DNA of 64,000 bases from positions 164,620-228,619 of the forward strand of contig NZ_JAIGNK010000004.1 in assembly GCF_019711435.1 (NCBI RefSeq). The letters are read 5' to 3'. This document shows positions 7,784-16,533 of the stretch, piece after piece (positions within the stretch are counted from its first letter, which is position 1; the number at the start of each line of letters is the position of its first letter). The position numbers and the translations under genes are program-made. The stretch is from Qipengyuania polymorpha. GTDB lineage: Bacteria; Pseudomonadota; Alphaproteobacteria; Sphingomonadales; Sphingomonadaceae. Below the pieces are notes generated by a model. The model saw only the letters and a program-made list of their open reading frames with translations. It ran no database searches and was not told where the DNA came from.

Positions 7784-10700
7784 CGCCGGCGTGTCAGTCG
7801 CAAAGCCATGTCACGGACATTATTGCCCGTTTCGCTCATCCAGCCGGACAACCAGCCACCCTTCTGGCGAATAGTCAGCCGCTTAAGTTCTATCGCGGCG
7901 CGGGCGCTGCTGATCTGTTCTGCCATCACTGCCCGATAGACTTTTTCTGCTGCCTTGCGCCGGCGAACGGCATCGCTGGCATCAAGGAATGCCTCGGTAA
8001 AATCGGTCAGCCATTTGCCGACAGAGCTTTCGGATTTTGCTTCGTCCTCCTGCGATGAGTTCGCGAAATCCATCTCGCGCCGTCTGAGTTGCGCTTCCAT
8101 CCGCTCGATAATGCCAGCCAGCGATCGAGAGGTAATCGTCGATGAAATATCGCCACGCTCCCGCAGAGCGGAAATCGTTTCGCGAACCTTGCCTTCCGAC
8201 AACGCGCCGAATTCCTGGAAAGACGAGAGGGTCTGGAAGCCCTGCTCGGCTCGACCCGCATCCTCGCCCAGCAAAGCCTCGCAAGCGCCGTGGACCGCGT
8301 CCCACGCCTGCCAGGTGTAGACAAAATCGAGCCCTGTGCCCTTGATATTCTGCAAACCCATGATCCGGTTCAACAGTCCGGGCGGGGTTTCCCGTGCGAT
8401 CTGGCGAACCAGCGTGTCGCCCTTGGTGAAATAATTGCGGACCGGAACAAGCGACGCCATGAAGCTTTCTCGCAAGGCTTCGCGGATGGCGGCGTGTGCC
8501 TTTGCGAGATCATCGGTCAGTTGGCTGCGCAGTGATTGGCAGACGCCGAGTGCAGTATCGAGGTCGGCGATGTGCTTTGCCACCCGGTCGGCGAAGTCTT
8601 CCGGCAGCGCCTCACCAAGTGCAGCGGCGAGCTTGCCCTCCTGCCAAGCTGCGACAAATGCCGATGTATCCGCTTGGCCCAATTCGCCGAGCATGGCGAT
8701 CAGGCGCCATTCGATCTCCTTGCGCGACCGGGGAAAGCGATGCCGCTTCATGAGCGCATCGAACGCCTCGTCCACTCCTCCTTCGGCCGACGTAAGGTCA
8801 ATCGCGGCAGCATACTCATCCCACTCCTGCCGGATGAAATCGAGCAAGCCTTCGATGTTCGAGCCGATGAGGAAATGCCGGTCTGCACTGACATCGTTGA
8901 CGATCATGCTGGCAAAGACGCGCGATCGCGGCACACGGTCTGCCCGATTGTTGACGACTGTGGTGACGAAAACACCCGGGTCGCTCGACAAGTCGTGATC
9001 GGCAAAGCCCATCCGTGTCCAATTGCCCATAGCGCCGAACCGCTCGTTGGCGGACATGCCCATGACGAATTCGAGCAATGCGCCATCTACGGCAGAGCGA
9101 GGATAGACCTTCAGCACGCCGAGATCGGCGACCACTCGATCGGCCATTTCCTTGACGCAATAATCACGGTCCAGCCCCAACTCGCGGCCCATGGCATTGA
9201 CCAAAGCAATATTGTTAGGGTGTTCGGCATAGGGAAACCGGTCAAGCAGGCGCTTGTGCAGCAGGCCGGCATCGCGCCAACCGACAGTCTCGACCCGTGT
9301 GTCGAACAGCTCCGCCCGCTGTTCGAGAAGCGGCAGCATCTCTTCTTCCGAAGTGCACAGCACGGATCCTTCGGGAACGAACTCGCACATGACTTCGGCC
9401 ACATTGCGCCCGGCCGGCCCCTGCACGTCTTCGTGATCCGGAAAGGTGTTGGTAATGGTGGCGATATCGTCCTTCATCCAGTCGCGCTGAAGAATTTTCA
9501 CGAAGCTCGGATTGAGCGCCATGCATTCCCAAAGGAAACTGCGCGCGCCGACACCCTTCGCAATCGCAAGCAGATCGGCCTGCTCCCAGATGGTCGCCTT
9601 GTCGTAGGGTCGAAACAGGAATAGCTCGGTCAGGTCTCCGTAGGGTTCGCCCAGCAGGAACATCGCCTCGCAGCCTGTTGTCTTGGACACCAGCGGTGCG
9701 CCCAGCGAGTTCATCAGCCCCGCCTTCAGGCGTTCCGTCCCTGATTTACCCCTCGTTCCCCAACCACCCAGCGACAGGGCGATGCTCTTGCGAAGCAATC
9801 GAACTTGGCGCGCCTTCCACATGTGCCGTCCGAAAAACCATGCCGATAACAGGACGAGAAAAATGGCAAGGTCAGTGAGCGAATTCTCATAGACGGTAGC
9901 CACATAGGCGGCGATTTCGTCGAGCAGGAAGGGGATGCCCAGCAAGATGCCGCCGACGTCGAACAGGCGGGTCACACCTTGGTCGGGCTGGGCAATTTCC
10001 TTTGCGCTCTCCCCCTCTGGGTAAGGACGATGATGCAGCGTGACCCCCAACTCTTCCAGCCGTTTTACATAGGTTGCCGGGTCATTGTTACGCAGGTCGG
10101 CCAACTCGGGAAAACGGCGTGTGACCTGCCACCACACGCTTGCACGATCCAGAAGGCCTTCGGGCGAAGTTACCGCGGTGAGTCCCTCGCTGGTGTAGAT
10201 ACGCGTTTCGCCCCCCCGGTCGACAGCGGAGAGTACGAGATCCAGCAAGGGCAGATAGTTGCGCCAGCCGCCTTCACTTGCGATGTGCAAAGGTTCCCCT
10301 GGCACAGCGGTTGGGGCAAGCTCTGCCAGGTGCGCCGAGGGTGCCACGATCCCGCCCCGAAAGACACGCCCAATCGTGTGATAAAAGGCCTGCCGTTTGT
10401 CGGTCGCGCCCAGCTTCAACTCGTAGAGCGTCCGCCAGACACGCCGCTCGAATACCTCGCCGCGCGTGATACGAGGAACCCTGCCGGTTGAAAGGGTCAG
10501 CGAGAAATCCTGCTGCGTCAGCACGGACATCACACGCCCTACGCGCGCCTCGTCTGCCGCGAGATAAGGCGCAATTTCGGGAAGACGCCGCGTTTCGCCC
10601 TCGGTCATTCCTGCCACGGCTGTCATGATTAATGCTGCAATTTCCTTGCCATCGCTATCGCAGCTCAGCCAGATCCGCTCACTCGCCTCACCCGCCCAGC

Positions 10701-11970
10701 GTCTGACACGCGGCTTCGGCGCAGTTTGCCGCAGGTTTGCAAGTGCAGTCCGAAGGGTCGAGGCCCACTCGTCGGCCTGCGGCTCTTGCGCGAGCACTGC
10801 CCAGTCGACGAATTCGCTGCTCGCAGCGATTGCGCAGCGTGTGACGAACTCGTCGTTATCGTTAGGCAAGAGCGCGAGAATGATGTCGAGCATCTCTCCT
10901 CCACCGATGGTCGCGGCGAGCAAGCCGGTGCGGGCCAAGAGGGCGGCGCGTACCTGAGCATCGAAATCGGTGACAAAGGTGCTGGCAATCGTCCGTGCGA
11001 TTTCCCCCGGAACCAACGGAATGCTCTCGGCAACAGCCTGCCTGACAGCCCCGTCCAGGTCTTGAGCAAGGCGCATCTGGTGACGTGTCAGATGCCGATG
11101 ACCGGCCAAATGGGTTGCGAGCAGGTAGGCCAGCCGGCGCCGGATGAAGATGCGGTTATCGTCGAGGATCGTCGTCCCCATCGTACTCGGGGCCTCCAGA
11201 CGTCGTTCGACAATACCGTCGACCGAATCCGGATCAAGATGGAACAGAGCTTCCATTGCTTCGCACTGGACCCAGCAGTCTTCCCGGTTGTCGAGGGCTG
11301 CGCGGCGGATGTCACGCAAGGCCGCATCGACCCAGAAATTCTCCTTATCACGCACTGCCGCCTTGCCGAGGCGAGCGAGGCACCGATAGGCGGCGGCTCG
11401 CACACGGGCGTCGCCCGGATGGTTTCGCAGCCGCATCAACATTGGCGATGCGTGCTTGGAGAGGGCGGTATGCCACGCGCCCAAGTCCATATGCGGGAGT
11501 ACGGTCGTGGCCATGGCCGCCAGTCGGTCGGCGGCGAAGGCGAGGCACCGCTCGCCATGCCCACGCCTGCGGCGGAAGCGTTCTAAAACGGCATCTATAT
11601 CGAAGGGCTCTCCGACATGACGCTCGTCGGAGCGGCGTTGATGTCCGGTCGAACCCATCGTTTCCGCAAAATGCAGGATCGCCGCGTTGCGCTCCACGTC
11701 GTCGAGCGCCTTGTCATAGCGCACCGCAAAGGCCTCGCGCGCCCGCTCCATGTTGCTCAGCCGCTCAAGCGTCGAAAGGGCGAAGCCAGCAGGAATGCCG
11801 ATCAGTTCTCCCGGCTTTTCCAGCATGAGCGGATTTGCCCGCCCGTACTCTTCCAACTCACTCATCAAATCCGCATCGAGCCGGGCGCGCATCGGATTGC
11901 TCGCGGCGACCAATCCTTGGCGGTAAAGGCGATCTATTTCGCTCAGCGCCCCATTCCTTGCGCCAGGCAT
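7780..11970 (-). CDS. Large PgsB/CapB-like amide ligase with HEAT-like N-terminus
   Basis: A 1396-residue protein. Residues ~1-430 are helical and rich in Arg/Ala/Leu, resembling HEAT repeats. Two hydrophobic helices at ~675-693 and 700-714 precede a region like PgsB/CapB, the ATP-dependent ligase of poly-gamma-glutamate synthesis: a P-loop GTRGKS at 738-743 (Lys742), WECMALNPSF with Glu815, then TNTFPDHEDVQGP, and further on VNNRADRVPRSR. B. subtilis PgsB shows the same order of motifs in ~390 residues. About 400 helical residues follow, ending in a basic tail. It is the last gene of the operon, overlapping the previous one by 28 bp. The ligase assignment is strong; the substrate (glutamate or another amino acid) and the role of the extra domains are unknown. 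Confidence 0.8.
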   Translation of the reverse strand: MPGARNGALSEIDRLYRQGLVAASNPMRARLDADLMSELEEYGRANPLMLEKPGELIGIPAGFALSTLERLSNMERAREAFAVRYDKALDDVERNAAILHFAETMGSTGHQRRSDERHVGEPFDIDAVLERFRRRRGHGERCLAFAADRLAAMATTVLPHMDLGAWHTALSKHASPMLMRLRNHPGDARVRAAAYRCLARLGKAAVRDKENFWVDAALRDIRRAALDNREDCWVQCEAMEALFHLDPDSVDGIVERRLEAPSTMGTTILDDNRIFIRRRLAYLLATHLAGHRHLTRHQMRLAQDLDGAVRQAVAESIPLVPGEIARTIASTFVTDFDAQVRAALLARTGLLAATIGGGEMLDIILALLPNDNDEFVTRCAIAASSEFVDWAVLAQEPQADEWASTLRTALANLRQTAPKPRVRRWAGEASERIWLSCDSDGKEIAALIMTAVAGMTEGETRRLPEIAPYLAADEARVGRVMSVLTQQDFSLTLSTGRVPRITRGEVFERRVWRTLYELKLGATDKRQAFYHTIGRVFRGGIVAPSAHLAELAPTAVPGEPLHIASEGGWRNYLPLLDLVLSAVDRGGETRIYTSEGLTAVTSPEGLLDRASVWWQVTRRFPELADLRNNDPATYVKRLEELGVTLHHRPYPEGESAKEIAQPDQGVTRLFDVGGILLGIPFLLDEIAAYVATVYENSLTDLAIFLVLLSAWFFGRHMWKARQVRLLRKSIALSLGGWGTRGKSGTERLKAGLMNSLGAPLVSKTTGCEAMFLLGEPYGDLTELFLFRPYDKATIWEQADLLAIAKGVGARSFLWECMALNPSFVKILQRDWMKDDIATITNTFPDHEDVQGPAGRNVAEVMCEFVPEGSVLCTSEEEMLPLLEQRAELFDTRVETVGWRDAGLLHKRLLDRFPYAEHPNNIALVNAMGRELGLDRDYCVKEMADRVVADLGVLKVYPRSAVDGALLEFVMGMSANERFGAMGNWTRMGFADHDLSSDPGVFVTTVVNNRADRVPRSRVFASMIVNDVSADRHFLIGSNIEGLLDFIRQEWDEYAAAIDLTSAEGGVDEAFDALMKRHRFPRSRKEIEWRLIAMLGELGQADTSAFVAAWQEGKLAAALGEALPEDFADRVAKHIADLDTALGVCQSLRSQLTDDLAKAHAAIREALRESFMASLVPVRNYFTKGDTLVRQIARETPPGLLNRIMGLQNIKGTGLDFVYTWQAWDAVHGACEALLGEDAGRAEQGFQTLSSFQEFGALSEGKVRETISALRERGDISSTITSRSLAGIIERMEAQLRRREMDFANSSQEDEAKSESSVGKWLTDFTEAFLDASDAVRRRKAAEKVYRAVMAEQISSARAAIELKRLTIRQKGGWLSGWMSETGNNVRDMALRLTRRR

Positions 11971-12824
11971 TCGAGAAAGTTCGAGCGTGCATCTTGGTCC
12001 GCGATCAGGAATTCCCGCAAGGCGAGCGACATTTCGATGTGAACAAATCCATCGAAACCGTTCTCCCTCAAAGCCTGCCCTTGCGCGTTGGAAAGCGCTC
12101 CCAATTCCGACACATCATTGGGATAGACAAGCACGCGACGCGGATAGAACGCGGCGCTTAGGCAGTCGGCCATGTCGAGAAGCGATCCGCTTGCGCTGCC
12201 GGTCCCGTTGCTCAGGATCACATCGGCATCGGCCCCGGCCTGCGATTGCCTCATCTCGCGGTCGAAGCCGTGCAACTGTACCACCAGACCGGCCGGGTAT
12301 ATTTGCCCAAAGGCAAGCGAGAATGCGGTAAAATGGTTGCGGGGGCTGCGCGCGAGGTCGGCCGCATTGGCGCAAGCATCCTGTGCCCTTCGCGGCGCGG
12401 AATTCCAAGCCGCCGCAGCCAGGCTGCCCTCCGCAAAAAGCTGCAGCGCCAGCGTTCCGGTATGCCGATCCGCCGCGCGATGCGGTGCGGATATGAGGAT
12501 GGGAGCGGAGTGCCGGGAGAGTCCCAGCATGTATGCGCCGCGCCCGGCGCAATCCTCGGCGGTCTCGTCAAGCCTGAGAGCGTCGAGAGGAGGATCTGCA
12601 ATTGAAACGTCGAAGCCCTGGCCCCGGATTGGGTCGCGCCAACGTTGCGATGCCGTAGAAGTGAGTGCCTGTGCAAAGCCTTCGCGGGCTTCGCGCAGCT
12701 GCGTCTCCTCAGGCTCCTCGATACGCACAGCGCGCGAGAGCGGTTCGAAAAATAGGGCTGCGAGGGCGGCAGTGATGATCATGATGCTTGCGAGCAGGAC
12801 ATGTCGGCGGTTTCTCACCTTCAT
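11943..12824 (-). CDS. Membrane-anchored periplasmic protein, possible zinc amidohydrolase
   Basis: A 293-residue protein with one N-terminal membrane helix (about residues 8-27) and a periplasmic body. The segment ILISAPHRAADRHTGTLALQ (His115, Asp119, His121) and later VVQLHGFDRE (His185) resemble the metal-binding blocks of phage-type gamma-PGA hydrolases (PHGG...E...T..LA) and of N-formylglutamate amidohydrolases, but the ligands are not exactly conserved. Lying between PgsC-like and PgsB-like genes, it could trim or release the polymer. This is a weak-to-moderate inference; it could also be a non-catalytic relative. Start ATG overlaps the upstream gene by 4 bp. Confidence 0.55.
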   Translation of the reverse strand: MKVRNRRHVLLASIMIITAALAALFFEPLSRAVRIEEPEETQLREAREGFAQALTSTASQRWRDPIRGQGFDVSIADPPLDALRLDETAEDCAGRGAYMLGLSRHSAPILISAPHRAADRHTGTLALQLFAEGSLAAAAWNSAPRRAQDACANAADLARSPRNHFTAFSLAFGQIYPAGLVVQLHGFDREMRQSQAGADADVILSNGTGSASGSLLDMADCLSAAFYPRRVLVYPNDVSELGALSNAQGQALRENGFDGFVHIEMSLALREFLIADQDARSNFLECLAQGMGR

Positions 12825-13603
12825 GGCGCGGCCACTACCTCCGCCTCGTTTTCGTCCACATCGACTTCGTACATTACGACGAGCTGGTAGGCTTCCCCAG
12901 CGATCCCGTTCGGACCGATCGGTCGCCAGTTGTTGCGTGAAGCCGCCCGCATTTCCGCTTCGCTCAAGATGTCCGCCGGAAAAGCCGATCCGCTGGTGAG
13001 TTGCGCCTGCTCTTCGGAACTTCTTCGGCGAAAAGCGACCAGTGCGCCACTGTCGGATAGCGGCTGACGCTCGTAGACGCGTATATCCATACCGAGCACG
13101 CCGCGGTCCGCATCGAGCGCGAGCAGGTTAATTGCGGCCGTGCCCTCCGGCGCGTCGATAATCGCCTCGTTCTGGATGGCGATCCGCTCGTTCGAAGTGC
13201 GCAGGAAACGGTGAGGTTCGATTTCTTCGGTCATTTCGGGCAGCACCGCACGCGAATAGATGTCTCGCTCCTCGATAACTGCCCCTGCCGCGTCAAGGAA
13301 AGCAACGCGATATCCATAAACCCAGCCGGCAGGAGCGATGGGTGCGCTCTCCGCGATCGAGACCGAGGACAAGAGACGCACCAGCTCCCTCTCGCCCGAC
13401 AACGTAAATTTCGTCGGCCTGTCGAGTCGGAGCCGGTAAACCAGCGAGCGCTTGGCGCCATCGACGTCGTTGACGCCTTCTGCGCGCAACAGGCCCGAAA
13501 TCCTGTCGCCTAGCCGGTCGGTGCTAGCGGCAAGAATGAGACCGATAAGCATAAGGCTTCCGAGAAGTGCCAAACGAACGACGTGGCTGAGACGCATCGT
13601 CAT
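12821..13603 (-). CDS. Single-pass periplasmic protein, unknown
   Basis: A 260-residue protein with one N-terminal membrane helix (VVRLALLGSLMLIGLILA, about residues 8-25) and a beta-rich extracytoplasmic body (YGYRVAFLDAAGAVIEERDIYSR, then GTAAINLLALDAD). I do not recognise the family. It is locked into the operon by 4-bp overlaps on both sides, between the PgsC-like and hydrolase-like genes. In Bacillus the third essential part of the PGA synthase is the membrane-anchored PgsA; this protein shows no visible PgsA metallophosphoesterase motif, so it would be a non-homologous accessory part. Confidence 0.65.
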   Translation of the reverse strand: MTMRLSHVVRLALLGSLMLIGLILAASTDRLGDRISGLLRAEGVNDVDGAKRSLVYRLRLDRPTKFTLSGERELVRLLSSVSIAESAPIAPAGWVYGYRVAFLDAAGAVIEERDIYSRAVLPEMTEEIEPHRFLRTSNERIAIQNEAIIDAPEGTAAINLLALDADRGVLGMDIRVYERQPLSDSGALVAFRRRSSEEQAQLTSGSAFPADILSEAEMRAASRNNWRPIGPNGIAGEAYQLVVMYEVDVDENEAEVVAAP

Positions 13604-16134
13604 CTCGTCTCTCCTTCCTCGTCGGCCCGCGTCCAGAATACCGCGAAACGTCCTCCTTCAATCTGCTGCAGAAATCTGAGGCTGCGATTGCGCCCGGCAT
13701 CATAAGCAGCGAAACGGCGCGACCGGTCGGACACCACCGCATCAAGACCTGCGCTTCGGGAGAAAGCGACGAAGGGTTCGGCCCAGTTTGCGTCTGGAGA
13801 CAGTACATCGCTGGCGATCACCAGATTCGACCCGCCGGGCATCGGTGCATCGTCGCCACGTGTCTCGCGTACTTGGATAAGATAAGGCGGTCGTCCGTCC
13901 TCCCTCCGGCGCAGCAGGGCCTGTGTCACGGTGCCGAAGCTACTCCGCTGACGGGCGAAATAAGCGGACGCTTCGGGGGCGACCAACAGAGCACTAGCGC
14001 TCGGCTGCGACATCAGTTGCGCGCCGGTTTCTGCGGTGCTGGAAGCGCCTCCGTGTGCTTGCACGACGAACGGGCCTTCGTTCTCAGGTGCGATGAGAAA
14101 CGTACCACTGCTGCCATCGCGTGCCGCAAGCCTCCACAGGGCGCGCCCTCGGAGGCTGCATTGTTCGAGGCTGAAATCCAGCAAGTCGGCACTGGCCGTC
14201 GAGAGTACGGGCTGCTCACCGCGCTCGAGCGAACGCAAAAGCGGTTCGATGACTTCGAAGCGCAGATAGGCAAGCTCGACGAGCAAGATGTCTTCCGCTT
14301 CTTCGGCAATAGCAATCTCGCATGCAGGGATATCTGCAAATGGCGCGGCTTGCGGCCTGACAAGGTCACGCAAGCCGCTCTCGCCCAGTGCCAAAGTCAC
14401 GGCATTCGAAGGAACGAGGCTTGCGAATTGCGGTGGGGGTGCACCGAAACCTACTTCAAGCCCCGGCAATGCCTCGCGCAACCCCGCTACGTCGAGCGTA
14501 GCCGCGCCCCGACCGGCAAGCTGAAGCTGCCTTGCGCTGCTACTACCCCCTACGAGCAAGATCGGCTCGCTCGTACTTGCGCTCGTAAACGCAGAAACGA
14601 GACTGCTTTGCGTTTGCTCGGCAGGGCCTAGGGGAGAGCCGACGACCAGCCAGCGCGCATCTTGTTGTTCACGCAAGGACAAACCCGCTGCAACCAATCC
14701 CGGCGTCGCGGTCGGATCAGGCAGGATCACGGCAAGGTCGTTGCGCGCTGCACCGTAAAAAACAAGCGCATCGCGTCCGCGCCCGTCGGCTCGCTGAATC
14801 AGAAGGCTGCCATCTGAGAGGCCGCGCATCTTCCAGCCGGCAGCTTCATAAGATTCTCGAACGAAGCCAGTGCCCCCGCCAGCTTCGATAAGCGCAACCA
14901 AACGGCCAAACTCTTCTGCGTCGCCGTCAGCGAGGGCAGAGCCGTTGCCCCGGATGCCGCGAAGGTGTGCATCGCCTGCTGCCGCAGCAAAGGCGAGCGC
15001 GGCGTAACGCCCGCGTCGCTCTGCTGTGGTGCTGGTCAGGTCATTAATGCTCTGCGTCACGCCAGGGACGGCAGCGGACAGTGCGAAACCCACGATATTT
15101 CCCGTGACGGCGCCAACGAAAGACACCTGCAGGGTGGACCGCATCAGGCGCGGAAATATCTTCTTGTCGTGCGCCTTGATGGCAATCAGTGTGGAAAGGA
15201 GATAGCCGAACCCGAACAGGTCGGTTGTCTTGATATCTATCGCCAGGATGACCACCGCATAGCCGAGCAACATCTTGTAGGCGAAGGCGATATTGAAGAA
15301 GAGCAAGATCTTGCGAGCTCCCTCTATCGTGGTGTTAGCCAGCCAAGGTGTGCGAAGGAGCAGAACGGCGGCGCCGTAGATCACTCCTGCCTCGAGAAAA
15401 GAAGTCAGGATCTTGGCGGGCTGATACCACTGGAGGGCTATCAGGGCCGGGATTAGCACTCCCGAAAAGTCCCAACCGTACCGCAGGTTCATCCGGCTCG
15501 CGATGATCGCTGTCAGCGTAAGGATAATATACGCTTTCGGACTGGCGAGGATCGAGCTGGCCAAACCTTCGTAAAGATAGGAAATCCCGCTGATGCGGAA
15601 GTTGGTGAACTCCATCAGGCCATAGCGCACGATCAACCACGCGATCGCCGTAGTCACGATAGCCGCAGCCAGACCGCGGGCGAGGCCGGGCTTCCAGAAC
15701 TGGTTCGCCAGAAGCGAGACGACCACAAGGCCGAGGCTCTGCAAATTGTTGCGCCAGTCGAACTGACCCAGACGATCGCCGAGCATATCCGCCAACTGCG
15801 GCAGGAGCCAACCGTCCATCGCGAGGCGCACCGCGATGCTCGCTATAACCAGAGCCACAAAGCGGTCGCGTCCGAAGACGCTATGCCACCGCCCATTCCC
15901 GAGCCTCTCGGAAAACCAATACACGAGCAAATAGGTGATTATGGCTTCGACCACGATCACCCCTGCCGCGAGCGGTTTCAGGATGACCAGCGGGACCAGA
16001 TAACCGGGCACAACCAGTCCGGAAAGCACCCAGCCAAAACGCAGGTTGAAAAAGCACACGACGAATACGCCGACCCAGACGGTGGTAATGACCGAACTGG
16101 CCAAACCTCCTTCGGGGAATATCGGCAGTATCAT
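13600..16134 (-). CDS. Duplicated PgsC/CapC-like membrane protein with soluble C-terminal domain
   Basis: An 844-residue protein. The first ~380 residues are membrane helices containing two related units. One begins FNLRFGWVLSGLVVPGYLVP (about residues 26-45), the other MNLRYGWDFSGVLIPALIAL roughly 190 residues later. Each matches the signature of the 150-residue PgsC/CapC subunit of poly-gamma-glutamate synthase (G..xPGYLAL after a short helix). The remaining ~460 residues are soluble and include FVVQAHGGASSTAETG, which recalls gamma-PGA hydrolase motifs. The order PgsC-like, two periplasmic proteins, PgsB-like fits a synthase-exporter. 18 bp separate it from the receiver gene. The tandem CapC call is well supported, the tail function is not. 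Confidence 0.75.
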   Translation of the reverse strand: MILPIFPEGGLASSVITTVWVGVFVVCFFNLRFGWVLSGLVVPGYLVPLVILKPLAAGVIVVEAIITYLLVYWFSERLGNGRWHSVFGRDRFVALVIASIAVRLAMDGWLLPQLADMLGDRLGQFDWRNNLQSLGLVVVSLLANQFWKPGLARGLAAAIVTTAIAWLIVRYGLMEFTNFRISGISYLYEGLASSILASPKAYIILTLTAIIASRMNLRYGWDFSGVLIPALIALQWYQPAKILTSFLEAGVIYGAAVLLLRTPWLANTTIEGARKILLFFNIAFAYKMLLGYAVVILAIDIKTTDLFGFGYLLSTLIAIKAHDKKIFPRLMRSTLQVSFVGAVTGNIVGFALSAAVPGVTQSINDLTSTTAERRGRYAALAFAAAAGDAHLRGIRGNGSALADGDAEEFGRLVALIEAGGGTGFVRESYEAAGWKMRGLSDGSLLIQRADGRGRDALVFYGAARNDLAVILPDPTATPGLVAAGLSLREQQDARWLVVGSPLGPAEQTQSSLVSAFTSASTSEPILLVGGSSSARQLQLAGRGAATLDVAGLREALPGLEVGFGAPPPQFASLVPSNAVTLALGESGLRDLVRPQAAPFADIPACEIAIAEEAEDILLVELAYLRFEVIEPLLRSLERGEQPVLSTASADLLDFSLEQCSLRGRALWRLAARDGSSGTFLIAPENEGPFVVQAHGGASSTAETGAQLMSQPSASALLVAPEASAYFARQRSSFGTVTQALLRRREDGRPPYLIQVRETRGDDAPMPGGSNLVIASDVLSPDANWAEPFVAFSRSAGLDAVVSDRSRRFAAYDAGRNRSLRFLQQIEGGRFAVFWTRADEEGETR

Positions 16135-16152
16135 CGTGCGCCCCCCATCAGG

Positions 16153-16533
16153 TCAGCCGCCTGCGCGATCCTGCAGTAGAGCGCCGATCTGTTCGATCAG
16201 GTCTGCGGGATCGATCGGCTTGCGAACAGTTCGCGCCACACCCAGTTCTTCGAGCGACCTGCCGCCCACGGAGTCTACCGAACCTGAAATCACGATCACC
16301 GGAGGAGGGTTGTCGAGCTTTTGCGGAAGTGCCTGCAAGAATCGCACCCCGTCGATGCGCGGCATGATGATGTCGAGAAGGATGAGGTCGGTAGGATTGT
16401 GTGCTACATCGGCCAGCCCGGCTTCGCCGTCATTCGCAATTCGGACCTCATACCCTTCATCCTCGAGCAGCTCGGCCAGCAATTCGCAGCGCAACTCGTC
16501 GTCATCTACAATCAGGATGGCCTTGGCCGTCAT
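16153..16533 (-). CDS. Single-domain response regulator (receiver only)
   Basis: A 126-residue CheY-like receiver: acidic pocket at Asp10-Asp12 (ILIVDDDE), phospho-acceptor Asp54 (LILLDIIMP), Ser83 in VISGS and Lys105 in RKP. There is no output domain, so it acts by protein contact or passes the phosphate on. Its start overlaps the end of the CHASE2 sensor gene by 4 bp and the PgsC-like gene follows after 18 bp, so it is made together with the polymer genes. Its phospho-donor may be the MASE1 hybrid kinase rather than the CHASE2 protein, which lacks a clear His; this is inference. Confidence 0.9.
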   Translation of the reverse strand: MTAKAILIVDDDELRCELLAELLEDEGYEVRIANDGEAGLADVAHNPTDLILLDIIMPRIDGVRFLQALPQKLDNPPPVIVISGSVDSVGGRSLEELGVARTVRKPIDPADLIEQIGALLQDRAGG

